This document shows, piece by piece, positions 50,973 through 59,288 of a stretch of DNA of 64,000 nucleotides. The notes under the pieces are model-generated. The model was given only the letters and a program-made list of their open reading frames with translations. It was not told the origin of the DNA and made no database searches. Numbering within the stretch: the stretch's first letter is position 1; each line of letters starts with the position of its first letter. The position numbers were made by a program, and so were the translations under genes. This stretch comes from Cellulosilyticum sp. I15G10I2. GTDB taxonomy: Bacteria > Bacillota > Clostridia > Lachnospirales > Cellulosilyticaceae. The DNA lies in assembly GCF_900095725.1 (NCBI RefSeq), contig NZ_FMMP01000007.1, forward strand, positions 124,001 to 188,000, written 5' to 3'.

Positions 50973-52220
50973 ATGAAAAATAAAAATTATATTATATTGG
51001 TAATTGGACAGATTATCTCGTTATTCGGCAGCTCTATTCAACGTTTCAGCCTGTCACTTTACTTATTGGACGTTACAGGATCAGCCCGTATTTTTTCTGG
51101 TATTTTAGCACTGTCGATGCTGCCTTATATCGTCTGCGCCCCTATTGCTGGTGTGCTTGCAGACCGTATAAGCCGCAAACACATTATGGTGGTACTGGAC
51201 TTTTTAAGCAGTGCGCTTTTATGCGTTTATGCCGTTATCTTGTTTAGCGGGCGTGACCATTACAATATAGTCGCCGGCGTCATGCTGCTCTTGTCTGTCT
51301 TTTATACACTCTATGCCCCTGCTGTTACAGCAAGTATCCCTCAGATTGTGCCAGAAAGCAGCTTGCTGCAGGCTAACGGCATTGTCCAGCAGGTAGCCTC
51401 TTTGTCTAACTTCCTAGGTCCTATCCTAGCTGGCATATGCTATAGCCTATGGGGCATCAAGGCCGTTATTATTATAAATGCCTTAAGCTTCTTCCTTTCG
51501 GCCATCTTGGAGCTGTTTCTTGATATCCCCCATACTCCGCTAGCACCCAAGGCCGAGAAGGTTTCAGTACCTCGTATGATTTACGAAGAAATGAAAGCCG
51601 GCTATTGTTATCTTAAAGAGGATAACCCCATTGTCTTTAGAATGATTATAACCTCTGGTTTATACAATTTGTTTTTAGTACCTATCTTTTCTATAGGCTC
51701 CCCATATATTATTAAGGTCATTTTAAACATGCCGGCCCAGACTTATGGTATGGCAGAAGGCGTCATTGCCCTGGGGATGATCCTCGGCGGACTCATTATC
51801 AGCCTGCGCCCAAGGCTGGTGGGGATCGAGCGGATTTATTACATACTTTTTCCTGCGTGTTTATCTCTAGTAGTGATGTCACTTTCTGTGATGCTCCCGC
51901 TAGATCAAGAGGTCTTTAGATGGGCCAGCCTCGGTCTTTTTACCTTTGGCGGTATGTCTATTATGCTGGCGCTGGGGATGGCCAATGTCATTAGTATGAC
52001 CTATATCCAGCAGGCCTCCCCTTCTCATATGCTGGGCAAGATCAGTGCTTTCGCCACAGCCTTTGCGACCTGTTGCATCCCTCTTGGGCAAGCTATCTTT
52101 GGCCAACTGCTGGAGGCTTTTGGGTCCCACCTCTGGACTGTAATACTCGCCGCCGCCCTCCTAAGCTTCGGCGCCACACTGCTGGTAAGATGGAATGTAA
52201 GACAAATTAAGCCTGCTTGA
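50973..52220 (+). CDS. MFS transporter (MFS_3/EntS-like)
   Basis: 415 residues, twelve predicted helices. The loop between helices 2 and 3 has GVLADRISRKHIMVVLD, a standard MFS motif A. It belongs to the group containing the enterobactin exporter EntS and macrolide efflux proteins. The position after the siderophore importer, 36 bases downstream without a terminator, suggests siderophore release, recycling or export. There are no siderophore biosynthesis genes in the window, so the siderophore may be scavenged. Confidence 0.87.
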   Translation: MKNKNYIILVIGQIISLFGSSIQRFSLSLYLLDVTGSARIFSGILALSMLPYIVCAPIAGVLADRISRKHIMVVLDFLSSALLCVYAVILFSGRDHYNIVAGVMLLLSVFYTLYAPAVTASIPQIVPESSLLQANGIVQQVASLSNFLGPILAGICYSLWGIKAVIIINALSFFLSAILELFLDIPHTPLAPKAEKVSVPRMIYEEMKAGYCYLKEDNPIVFRMIITSGLYNLFLVPIFSIGSPYIIKVILNMPAQTYGMAEGVIALGMILGGLIISLRPRLVGIERIYYILFPACLSLVVMSLSVMLPLDQEVFRWASLGLFTFGGMSIMLALGMANVISMTYIQQASPSHMLGKISAFATAFATCCIPLGQAIFGQLLEAFGSHLWTVILAAALLSFGATLLVRWNVRQIKPA

Positions 52221-52250
52221 TTTTAAACAAGTAGGCTTAATTTAGTATTT
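52209..52250 (+). terminator. Terminator of the siderophore operon
   Basis: 11-bp stem AAGCCTGCTTG / CAAGTAGGCTT (52209-52238) including the stop codon, then AATTTAGTATTTT. Confidence 0.8.
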
Positions 52251-52279
52251 TATAAATATATTTATGCTTATCACATCTT

Positions 52280-52402
52280 CTATTCATAGTGGTCCTTACT
52301 TTCCTTGAACTCATCCTTTTTAAATCTGTAGATTAAGGGCCCGCCTATTACGCACCCTGAAAAAGCTATATAACAAATACCTACAATTTTAGGCTGTAAA
52401 TC
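52280..52402 (-). pseudogene. Possible C-terminal fragment of a membrane protein
   Basis: A 40-codon frame between two stops encodes one hydrophobic segment (IVGICYIAFSGCVIGGPLIY) and a charged tail (RFKKDEFKESKDHYE). It looks like protein but has no start signals. I cannot name the family. Confidence 0.3.
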
Positions 52403-52473
52403 CTAGTATTCCCTTAACCCAGTACCTTAGTTCTGCTCTAATAGTCTTCTTATTATACTTTAATATTAATGAT

Positions 52474-53547
52474 TTATACTGTCTTAGCATCCGAGCCTAA
52501 TGGCAATTTTACAATGAAAACACTCCCTTTCCCAAGCTCGCTTTGTACTTCAATTGTTCCTTCACATAGTTGTGTAATTTTCTTGACTAAAGTCAAACCC
52601 AATCCATTTCCAGTTAATGAGTGGGATGTGTCTCCTTGAAAGAATTTATCAAATATATGACGTATGGTTTCATCATTCATTCCGCATCCGCTATCTTCAA
52701 GCCGAAAGATTGCCTTTTGTCCGCTCCGCCATAGGCCTACTTTTATCACTCCACCCGTGTTCGTGTACTTAATGGCATTGTCAAGAAGATTAACCCAAAT
52801 CTGATGGATTAGATTTTTTTCACCAAGTATTTCAATTCCATCTTCAAGTCTAATGTCAACGTGAAGATTTTTATCGCTCCACTTTGGTTCTAACATTACA
52901 ATCGCAAGTCTAATTTGTTCATCTAAACAATAGATCGTTTTTTCGCTAATAATCTCTGTACTTTCTATTTTCGAAAGGTTAAGAATGTTCGTGGAAAGAT
53001 GAACAAGCCGCTCTGATTCCTGCACGATTATATTCAGATATTCCTGCTTTTCCTCGTCGCTAATATCACCCACCTGCAATAGTTTGGCGAATCCACTTAT
53101 CGATGTAATGGGGGTTTTGAACTCATGGGAGAAGTTTCTCACAAAGTCGCTGCGCAGGGTTTCGATACCTTTTAACTCCTTCACCATCTTATTAAAGCTC
53201 CCGGCAAGGGCATCCAATTCAAAGACAAAACTGCCGTTTACCCTAACCGAGAAATTACCCTGAGATACCTTTTCGGTGGCTTTTATCATGTCTCGGATTG
53301 GCTTAACAGAGCGCTGACTTAATAATGTTGCTATCACCACTCCCAAAAAAATACTGATATATACCATTATGGAGATTGCTCGGATTGGACTTGAGGTACC
53401 TTCTAAGTCCATGATTCCTAATTTGATTAGCAAATAAGCAATCAAGCCCGCTGATAAAATGGCCAAGAGCATAACGATAAAAACCAGGGTCACCAAGGAA
53501 ACCGCAAGACTAATTTTCGGTGGGAGTCTCTTTTTTATTTGCTTCAT
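52474..53547 (-). CDS. Sensor histidine kinase
   Basis: About 357 residues: two membrane helices (~15-40, ~50-75) with a very short extracellular loop, HAMP (~80-130), HisKA with FVRNFSHEFKTPITSISGFAKLL, and HATPase (NLLDNAIKYTNTGG, DSGCGMND, GNGLGLTLVKKI). The short loop is typical of kinases that sense envelope stress or peptide antibiotics through their partner transporter. The ATG overlaps the response regulator stop (ATGA). The adjacent divergent ABC genes are the probable target. Confidence 0.94.
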   Translation of the reverse strand: MKQIKKRLPPKISLAVSLVTLVFIVMLLAILSAGLIAYLLIKLGIMDLEGTSSPIRAISIMVYISIFLGVVIATLLSQRSVKPIRDMIKATEKVSQGNFSVRVNGSFVFELDALAGSFNKMVKELKGIETLRSDFVRNFSHEFKTPITSISGFAKLLQVGDISDEEKQEYLNIIVQESERLVHLSTNILNLSKIESTEIISEKTIYCLDEQIRLAIVMLEPKWSDKNLHVDIRLEDGIEILGEKNLIHQIWVNLLDNAIKYTNTGGVIKVGLWRSGQKAIFRLEDSGCGMNDETIRHIFDKFFQGDTSHSLTGNGLGLTLVKKITQLCEGTIEVQSELGKGSVFIVKLPLGSDAKTV

Positions 53548-54218
53548 ACGCACCTCACAATTTTATACCCCAAGCCACGCACAGTAACAATTTCAAAATC
53601 GGGGTTATCTCTCAATTTATCCCGCAATCTGTTTATATGAACATTCAAGGTATGCTCGTCTGTCTCAGTCTCCAATCCCCAAAATTCATCCATTAGTTGA
53701 TTGCGGGTGAAAATCATATTGGGATAACTCATAAGCTTAAAAAGAAGTTGAAATTCTTTCTTTGGCAAAGCATGTTGTTCACTTTTCCATGAAACAGTAA
53801 GAGTTTTGTAATCCGCTGTGGTTTCACCCATGACAACTCTGTGTTCGCTGGCAATTTGTGCTCGACGTAAAAGCGCCTTTACTCGAAATAGCATTTCTTG
53901 TTCATCAAAAGGTTTCGTCATATAATCATCAGTTCCTGCGAGAAAACCCTTATGCTTATCTTTCGTCTCCTGATTGGCTGTTACCATCAGTATTGGAATG
54001 TTTTCTCCCACACCACGTAATTGCTCACAAAATTTATAACCATCCATACGAGGCATCATCAAATCCAATACAATCAAATCAAATCGCCGTTTTTCCATCC
54101 TGTCAAGTGCCTCAAGGCCATCTTTTGCAGTATATGGGCTATATCCACCGCGCTTTAGAACAGCGCACATTAGTTTTTGTGTATTTATATCATCTTCGAC
54201 AATTAAAATATCAAACAC
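53544..54218 (-). CDS. OmpR-family response regulator
   Basis: 224 residues: receiver domain with acidic VEDD near residue 8, phosphoacceptor Asp in LIVLDLMMPRMDG, Lys in DYMTKPFDEQE, then a winged-helix DNA-binding domain (KKEFQLLFKLMSYPNMIFTRNQLM, DEHTLNVHINRLRDKLRDN, VRGLGYKIV). Co-transcribed with the kinase. A perfect 12-bp inverted repeat in the divergent region to the ABC genes is a good binding-site candidate. Confidence 0.95.
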   Translation of the reverse strand: MFDILIVEDDINTQKLMCAVLKRGGYSPYTAKDGLEALDRMEKRRFDLIVLDLMMPRMDGYKFCEQLRGVGENIPILMVTANQETKDKHKGFLAGTDDYMTKPFDEQEMLFRVKALLRRAQIASEHRVVMGETTADYKTLTVSWKSEQHALPKKEFQLLFKLMSYPNMIFTRNQLMDEFWGLETETDEHTLNVHINRLRDKLRDNPDFEIVTVRGLGYKIVRCV

Positions 54219-54266
54219 TGTAGGTCACCTCCATTATACGTATTATATCACCTACAAAGTAAACTG

Positions 54267-54311
54267 AACATCAACTGAATTTTAAGTAAAAATTGATGCT
54301 CAGTTGATGTT
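54267..54311. promoter_or_regulatory. Inverted repeat between the two-component system and ABC genes
   Basis: Perfect 12-base arms AACATCAACTGA (54267-54278) and TCAGTTGATGTT (54300-54311), centre to centre 33 bases, roughly three helical turns. The site lies 72 bases before the ABC ATPase start and 49 bases before the response regulator start. Probable response-regulator operator. Confidence 0.65.
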
Positions 54312-54382
54312 TTAAAATTAAAGTTCACTATAGCGTTAATTTCAATAAAAACGTAAAAAAATTCACAAAAGGAGTGTATGAA

Positions 54383-55328
54383 ATGGAAAAATTAAATAGT
54401 GACTGCTGCGCTGCAATACAGCTAGATAGTCTCACAAAAAATTTTGGTGATTATCATGCCGTTAGCGACCTTTCACTTGAGGTAAATAGTGGCGAAATAT
54501 TCGGATTTCTTGGTCTGAATGGTGCAGGCAAATCAACCACAATTAAAATGATGCTGTCCTTACTAACCCCCTCGTCCGGTAGTATCTATATGCTGGGAAA
54601 TAAAGTTGGCTCAGCAAGTCACAAGCTGTGGGAGCAAGTTGGATATTTGGAGGAAGTCACTTATTATCCAGGACTTACTGTAATAGAAAATTTAGACATT
54701 GCTCGCAGAATGCAAATGATATCTGACCGCCAATCCATTACCAAAGTGATACAAAAACTCGGTTTAGAGGCTCATAAAAATAAAAAAAGCAAAAAATCTT
54801 TCTTTGGGAAACAAACAACGGCTAGGGTTAGCTAAAGCAATGATTCATAGTCCGAAAATTTTAATTTTGGATGAACCTATCAACGGCCTCGATCCCGCTG
54901 GTGTCGTGGAAATTCGGGAAATGCTTTTTGATTTATCCAAAAATTTTGGAGTTACTGTTTTTATATCCAGTCATCAACTAGAAGAACTTTCCAAACTGGT
55001 TGATCGGATTGGCATCATCCATGAAGGACGGTTAATTCAGGAAATCAAAATGACACATCTAGAGCAGTCTTTACAAAAACACATGGTTTTGGATGGCCGC
55101 AATAAAAATGCAATGAAACATATACTCGCAGAACAGGGATATAGCTTTAAGGAAAACATAGATGGTCGCTTGTTGCTTTCAGCAGGCTCCACAATTGAAA
55201 AACCTGAAAGATTAGCTGAATTGCTGGTTCGCTTTGGACAGCCCCCAACACAACTAAATATCGTTACCGAAGATTTGGAAAGTTATTTCTTGCGGATCAT
55301 TCAAAGTACAAGGAGGATACAGGAATGA
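54383..55328 (+). pseudogene. ABC transporter ATPase with a frameshift
   Basis: Lantibiotic/bacitracin-type ABC ATPase of about 315 residues if repaired. The first frame runs to 54835 with Walker A (GLNGAGKSTT) and Q-loop region; the second frame continues with LSLGNKQRLGLAKA, Walker B LILDEPINGLDP and switch His ISSHQLEE. The break is at an A6 run (54791-54796): five A residues would give an unbroken ...KNLSLGNKQRLGLA. So it is either a recent slippage mutation, a phase-variable tract, or a sequencing error in a homopolymer. The stop overlaps the permease start (ATGA-type). ATG has AAAAGGAG. Confidence 0.85.
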
Positions 55329-56035
55329 AAATATTATCATTTATACATTGTGAAGTTCTTAAGGTCTTGCGTTCAAGTGTTTTTTGGATTGTTATTGTCG
55401 CATTTGCCACTATGCCAATTATGCTCGGTTTAGTCACATATATCAATGCTGTAGATGCCGGATGGGAGCCTTATTTAACAGATTTACTTGGTACAAACAC
55501 TGCTCTTTTGGTGATTGGATTCTCTTTTACCGCATGTTGGGTTTTCGGACGGGAGTATACAGATAAAACGATCAGTGAATTGCTAGTGAAACCAGTATCT
55601 AAACTTTATGTGGCACTTTCAAAGTTCATCGTAATTTTTCTTTGGGATGTATTGTTGGTCTTTTTCATGTTCGCTGTTGTATGCATTATGGGCATTTTGA
55701 TTGGACTTAATGGTGGGACATGGTTGCTTATAACGAATAGCTTTCTTACTTTTATGGCAGCATCACTGCTAACGATGGTTGTTAGTACAATAAGTGCTCT
55801 ACTAGCAAATGTCAGCAAGGGATATTTAGCTCCTATTGGACTTGCATTCCTTATTGTGGTCATTTCCAATGTCGTGGCACAGGCTGGCCTTGCCGCTTAC
55901 TTTCCTTGGACAATTCCGGCATTATTTATTTCAAATGTTCATCTTGGTATCGTTAGCATCGTCATACTTGCTATTACGGGAATAGTAGGGTTTATTGGAA
56001 CAATCGCATGGTGGAGCTTTACCGAACAGCAATAG
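55325..56035 (+). CDS. ABC-2 type permease
   Basis: 236 residues with six helices; the N-terminus MKILSFIHCEVLKVLRSSVFW and the segment EYTDKTISELLVKPVSKLYVALSKF are typical of ABC-2 permeases of bacteriocin- or antibiotic-resistance exporters. It depends on the frameshifted ATPase upstream, whose end it overlaps by four bases. Regulated together with it, probably by the divergent two-component system. Its own reading frame is intact, which speaks for a recent or artefactual frameshift in the ATPase gene. Confidence 0.9.
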   Translation: MKILSFIHCEVLKVLRSSVFWIVIVAFATMPIMLGLVTYINAVDAGWEPYLTDLLGTNTALLVIGFSFTACWVFGREYTDKTISELLVKPVSKLYVALSKFIVIFLWDVLLVFFMFAVVCIMGILIGLNGGTWLLITNSFLTFMAASLLTMVVSTISALLANVSKGYLAPIGLAFLIVVISNVVAQAGLAAYFPWTIPALFISNVHLGIVSIVILAITGIVGFIGTIAWWSFTEQQ

Positions 56036-56194
56036 GCTAGAATATAACTGTAGACACAGATTGTTGATTTATAGGGTACTGGGAATTATTCAATCTTATA
56101 ATTGGAGCAGCCCAGCGCCTCCTATCAACTTTTGCTAATAAGCTTATCGATTTACATCACAAGAAGCATTTTTAACTAATCTTGAGTGATTTTA
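56036..56194. other. Intergenic region, no feature seen
   Basis: Between the permease stop and the first gene fragment. I see no clear hairpin, promoter or open frame. Confidence 0.4.
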
Positions 56195-56362
56195 TTACTT
56201 CACTATTTCACAACCCCAACCGTCATATTCTATTTTGTATCTGTTAGCTATTTCTTCCATTCTATAAGTTTCGTCAAAAATAACCTGATCTTCTATCGCA
56301 TCTTCAGCTTTAGCTTCTGCTTCGTAGAAGAAAAAATGAACTCGGCTAAGTGTCAAGTTCAT
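56195..56362 (-). pseudogene. Fragment resembling the C-terminus of RraB-like (RNase E inhibitor family) proteins
   Basis: A 55-codon frame from ATG reads ...VHFFFYEAEAKAEDA... and ends EEIANRYKIEYDGWGCEIVK. The aromatic FFFY strand and the terminal EYDGWGCEI resemble the end of RraB/DUF695-type proteins. It is far shorter than an intact protein and lacks a ribosome site, so a truncated relic is likely. The assignment is by eye only. Confidence 0.4.
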
Positions 56363-56561
56363 TTTTACTGATTAGTAATGGTATTGTAATTATTCGATAC
56401 TGGGGTAGTCCCCCACAAAGAAAAGCGATGGCAATATTGTTTTTCAACGATTTCTTGGAATGAGTATTAATTAAATCGATATTAAATTCATCTGTTAACT
56501 CATCGCCACCATCTATCATAACTAAAATTGAGTGAACAGCTCCTTTTATTGCTTCATCCAA
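56346..56561 (-). pseudogene. Truncated hypothetical gene
   Basis: The frame begins LDEAIKGAVHSILVMIDGGD and continues ELTDEFNIDLINTHSKKSLKNN, which reads like a genuine conserved protein without its first residues; a stop codon three codons earlier closes the frame. The tail (GGLPQYRIITIPLLISKNELDT) looks out of frame. It directly follows the GH130 stop codon and overlaps the RraB-like fragment, so this stretch seems to be gene debris. Confidence 0.45.
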
Positions 56562-56567
56562 AATATT

Positions 56568-57614
56568 TTATTTTTCATAATACTCTAAAGAACCCATGAT
56601 TTCTTCAAGAGAAGATTTTGCATAGCAGATGGAAGTATCTGCTGCGCCATAATAAATATGAATATCTTCTTCATCAGGAATAACTCCGCAAGTAAATACT
56701 ACCCCTCCAAGAAATCCTTCTGTTTCATAAATTTCCTTAGGCTCTAGAATAGGTTCTTTACTTCGTGCAATGATTTCCCACGGACGTGTTTCATGATGCA
56801 AGAGTGCACCAAGACAATATCTGTCGTCTTTAGTTGCCCCATGATAAATCTCTAACCAGCCACCATCCACTTTAAATGGCGTTGCGCTTGCCCCAACTCT
56901 GCCATTATCCCAATAACCCTCTCGTGTTCCCATCAAATGACGATGGTTCCCCCAACATAAAAGATCTGGTGACTCAGCAATCCAAATATCCGGTTTTCCA
57001 AATACAGATGTTGAAGGCCTATGAAGTGCATAATATTTGCCCTCTATTTTTTCTGGGAAAATAACTACATCTTTATTATCTGGATGAAAAACAAGGCCTA
57101 ATCTTTGAAATGTTTTAAAATCTTCTGTTACAGCCAAGCAGTCTGTGATGCCAATATCCGATATAGCACTATATGTAATATAGTATCTTCCATCAATCCT
57201 AACAGTTCTTGGATCTTCAATACCATAAGTTTCATATTGATTAGCAGCTGCCATGGCTGGTGTTTCCTCAATCTCAAAGTTGAGTCCATCCTTGCTCCTT
57301 GCCACTCTTAAATGTGAAATGGAGGTAATATAGGACTTCTCTTTTGTTCTAATCCATCTGGAATCTGAGAAATCACAATCTTCGTCATTCTTATCGAACT
57401 CTAAAAAAGTTATGTGTTCTCTCTTCACATCAAATAGAGGTACTCGGTATTTATCTTGGTCAGGTACTGGGCGTTCCGCCACTCTTATAAGCAGAATGAT
57501 TTCCTCATTCATCTTAATGGCACTGGCATTAAATGCACCGATAACTTCAAAATCTGGTCTAGACGGCTTTACCTGTGCAGGAGTAATAATTGGATTTTTA
57601 TTATATCTTAGCAT
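56568..57614 (-). CDS. GH130 family glycoside phosphorylase (beta-mannoside type)
   Basis: Cytoplasmic five-bladed propeller enzyme, 348 residues, that cleaves beta-mannosides, usually by phosphorolysis to mannose-1-phosphate. GH130 signatures: NPIITPAQVKPSRPDFEVIGAFN, then YETYGIEDPRTVRIDGRYYITYSA with the catalytic Asp in EDPR, and DNGRVGASATPFKVDGGWLEIYHG, ending YYGAADTSICYA. Subgroup (mannobiose, mannosyl-glucose or N-glycan mannosyl-GlcNAc) cannot be fixed from reading. It follows the binding-protein gene of an importer, which should supply the substrate. ATG has AGGAGAA. Confidence 0.9.
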   Translation of the reverse strand: MLRYNKNPIITPAQVKPSRPDFEVIGAFNASAIKMNEEIILLIRVAERPVPDQDKYRVPLFDVKREHITFLEFDKNDEDCDFSDSRWIRTKEKSYITSISHLRVARSKDGLNFEIEETPAMAAANQYETYGIEDPRTVRIDGRYYITYSAISDIGITDCLAVTEDFKTFQRLGLVFHPDNKDVVIFPEKIEGKYYALHRPSTSVFGKPDIWIAESPDLLCWGNHRHLMGTREGYWDNGRVGASATPFKVDGGWLEIYHGATKDDRYCLGALLHHETRPWEIIARSKEPILEPKEIYETEGFLGGVVFTCGVIPDEEDIHIYYGAADTSICYAKSSLEEIMGSLEYYEK

Positions 57615-57632
57615 GTATTTTCTCCTATATTA

Positions 57633-57663
57633 AAGAGCAGCTGTGATATCTATAGCTGCTCTT
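57633..57663 (-). terminator. Hairpin after the mannoside binding-protein gene
   Basis: AAGAGCAGCT / AGCTGCTCTT, 10-bp stem and 11-base loop, 18 bases beyond the binding-protein stop and before the GH130 ribosome site. The U-run is short (TTTAATA), so partial termination or message protection is likely. Confidence 0.65.
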
Positions 57664-57680
57664 ATACAAAATTTTAAACT

Positions 57681-59249
57681 TTATTGAGCAAGAAATGTGT
57701 CAATTTGTGCTTGATACTCAGTTTGGATAGTTTTTACAACGTCAGAAGCTTCTGCTTTAAATTTATCCCATTCTTGCTGTGGATCAGTAATACCATTAAT
57801 AATGAGTGGATAGTACTTAGCTTCAATAGAATTAAACTGTGCAATTTCATTTGTAACCTTTTCAGCATTAAAAGTAAAACCAAGTAACTTACTAGGTATA
57901 AAATTGCTAGCATCACTAAAGTATTGGTAAGTTGCCTTATCTTTTTCATTTAGATCAGACGAAACTCTATCTTGAGTAGGATTCCAAATCCAAGCATATG
58001 GGAACCATGTATAATCTGTGCCTATAAATGAATAGGAGTCTTCATCAGGTGCATCGAAAGTTTCGCCTTTAAAACCATAGGCAAGTAAATCATAGTTTGC
58101 TTGATCTGCACGAACCCAATCTAAAAACATCATAGCACGTTCCTTATTTTTACTAACTTTAGGAATACAAACAAAGTTCCATTGCTTGAAGTCTGAAGTG
58201 TATGCGCCTAGACCTGTACTATAAAAATCAACTGTTTCAAACTCATAATTGGCATTAACTGACTTAAGTGCAGTTTGAGTCGCTGCATCAACCCCTATAT
58301 CACCTTTAACACTGATAGCTACGTTGCCTTTTTTAGCTTCAGTTGCAATATCTGTAACGGCTAACATATCTCTGTAAATAATCCCATCATTATAGAGCTT
58401 ACGTGCATTTTCAATGTAGCTCCAGATGTCTGAATCCATTTCCTCAAAAAGGTTATATACCTTTCCATCGTTATTTTTGAAATAAAGTACATGGCTTGTT
58501 CCAAATGCTTCTGTACGTTCGATTTGATTAGGATTTTCAAAATATAGCCTCATCATAGCCGCACTTCGGTCATTTCCTGCTGCATTCTGTGGGAGAAATG
58601 GAATCATATTTGGATATTTTTCTTTTACAGCATACATCATTTTTTCTAAGTCTTGGTAACTCTTAATTTCAGGAATGCCAAGAGCTTCACGAATATCTTT
58701 ACGAACTAAATAGGCTCCTGCTGGTTTTTGCAGAACTCCAAGTGGTATCCCATAAATTTTACCTGCAAATTTATTGGCTTCAAACATCTCATTTGGAGTT
58801 GTCTTTAAAATATTTTGGCCATATTTTGCAAGAAGATCTTCCATGGGTTCATAGTAACCTGTACTTACATTTGTATTCATACCGTTCCAAGGGGCATCAA
58901 AAATGATGTCACATTTTTCGCCTGAGTTTAATGTTTGTGTTACTTTTGTCTGAAGATCTGACCAAGGCACAAACACAACATCTAACTTAACATTTACTGT
59001 ATCTTTCATTCTAGCTTCAGCTTCAGCTATTACTTTATCAAAAGCAGCTGGACGATCTCCTGGTATAAATATTTTCAGTATCTCTTCTTTGCTGATATCT
59101 ACGCTGTTTCCAGCAGCCTCAGTCATTTCCTTTGTTTTGGCTAGAGTTGAAGCATCCTCAGTTTTTTTTCCTGCACAACCAGTTAGCATGCTCGTTGACA
59201 TTACTGTTACCATTGCTGCTGCCATTAATTTTTTAATTAATCTTTTCAT
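57681..59249 (-). CDS. Oligosaccharide-binding lipoprotein (LplA/DUF3502-like)
   Basis: 522 residues; lipobox LTGC near residue 25 and a large binding fold (EILKIFIPGDRPAAFDKVIAEAEARM, CDIIFDAPWNGMNTNVSTGYYEPMEDLL, YGIPLGVLQKPAGAYLVRKDIREALGI). The C-terminal ~120 residues with NAEKVTNEIAQFNSIEAKYYP match the DUF3502 tail of LplA-type proteins. It lies after both permease genes and before GH130. Mannoside uptake is inferred from the GH130 gene. Confidence 0.92.
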   Translation of the reverse strand: MKRLIKKLMAAAMVTVMSTSMLTGCAGKKTEDASTLAKTKEMTEAAGNSVDISKEEILKIFIPGDRPAAFDKVIAEAEARMKDTVNVKLDVVFVPWSDLQTKVTQTLNSGEKCDIIFDAPWNGMNTNVSTGYYEPMEDLLAKYGQNILKTTPNEMFEANKFAGKIYGIPLGVLQKPAGAYLVRKDIREALGIPEIKSYQDLEKMMYAVKEKYPNMIPFLPQNAAGNDRSAAMMRLYFENPNQIERTEAFGTSHVLYFKNNDGKVYNLFEEMDSDIWSYIENARKLYNDGIIYRDMLAVTDIATEAKKGNVAISVKGDIGVDAATQTALKSVNANYEFETVDFYSTGLGAYTSDFKQWNFVCIPKVSKNKERAMMFLDWVRADQANYDLLAYGFKGETFDAPDEDSYSFIGTDYTWFPYAWIWNPTQDRVSSDLNEKDKATYQYFSDASNFIPSKLLGFTFNAEKVTNEIAQFNSIEAKYYPLIINGITDPQQEWDKFKAEASDVVKTIQTEYQAQIDTFLAQ

Positions 59250-59288
59250 ACATTGCCTCCTAATATTATTTTTAGTTTTAGTCTACGT

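Noticed and set aside
54791-54796. Programmed ribosomal frameshift at the A6 run
   Set aside because: The needed shift is +1, not the -1 expected on A-rich slippery sites, and the A-run is not followed by an obvious stimulatory structure; a one-base insertion explains it more simply.
57684-57887. Plus-strand frames within the mannoside binding-protein gene
   Set aside because: Antisense shadows without ribosome sites; the minus-strand lipoprotein is unambiguous.
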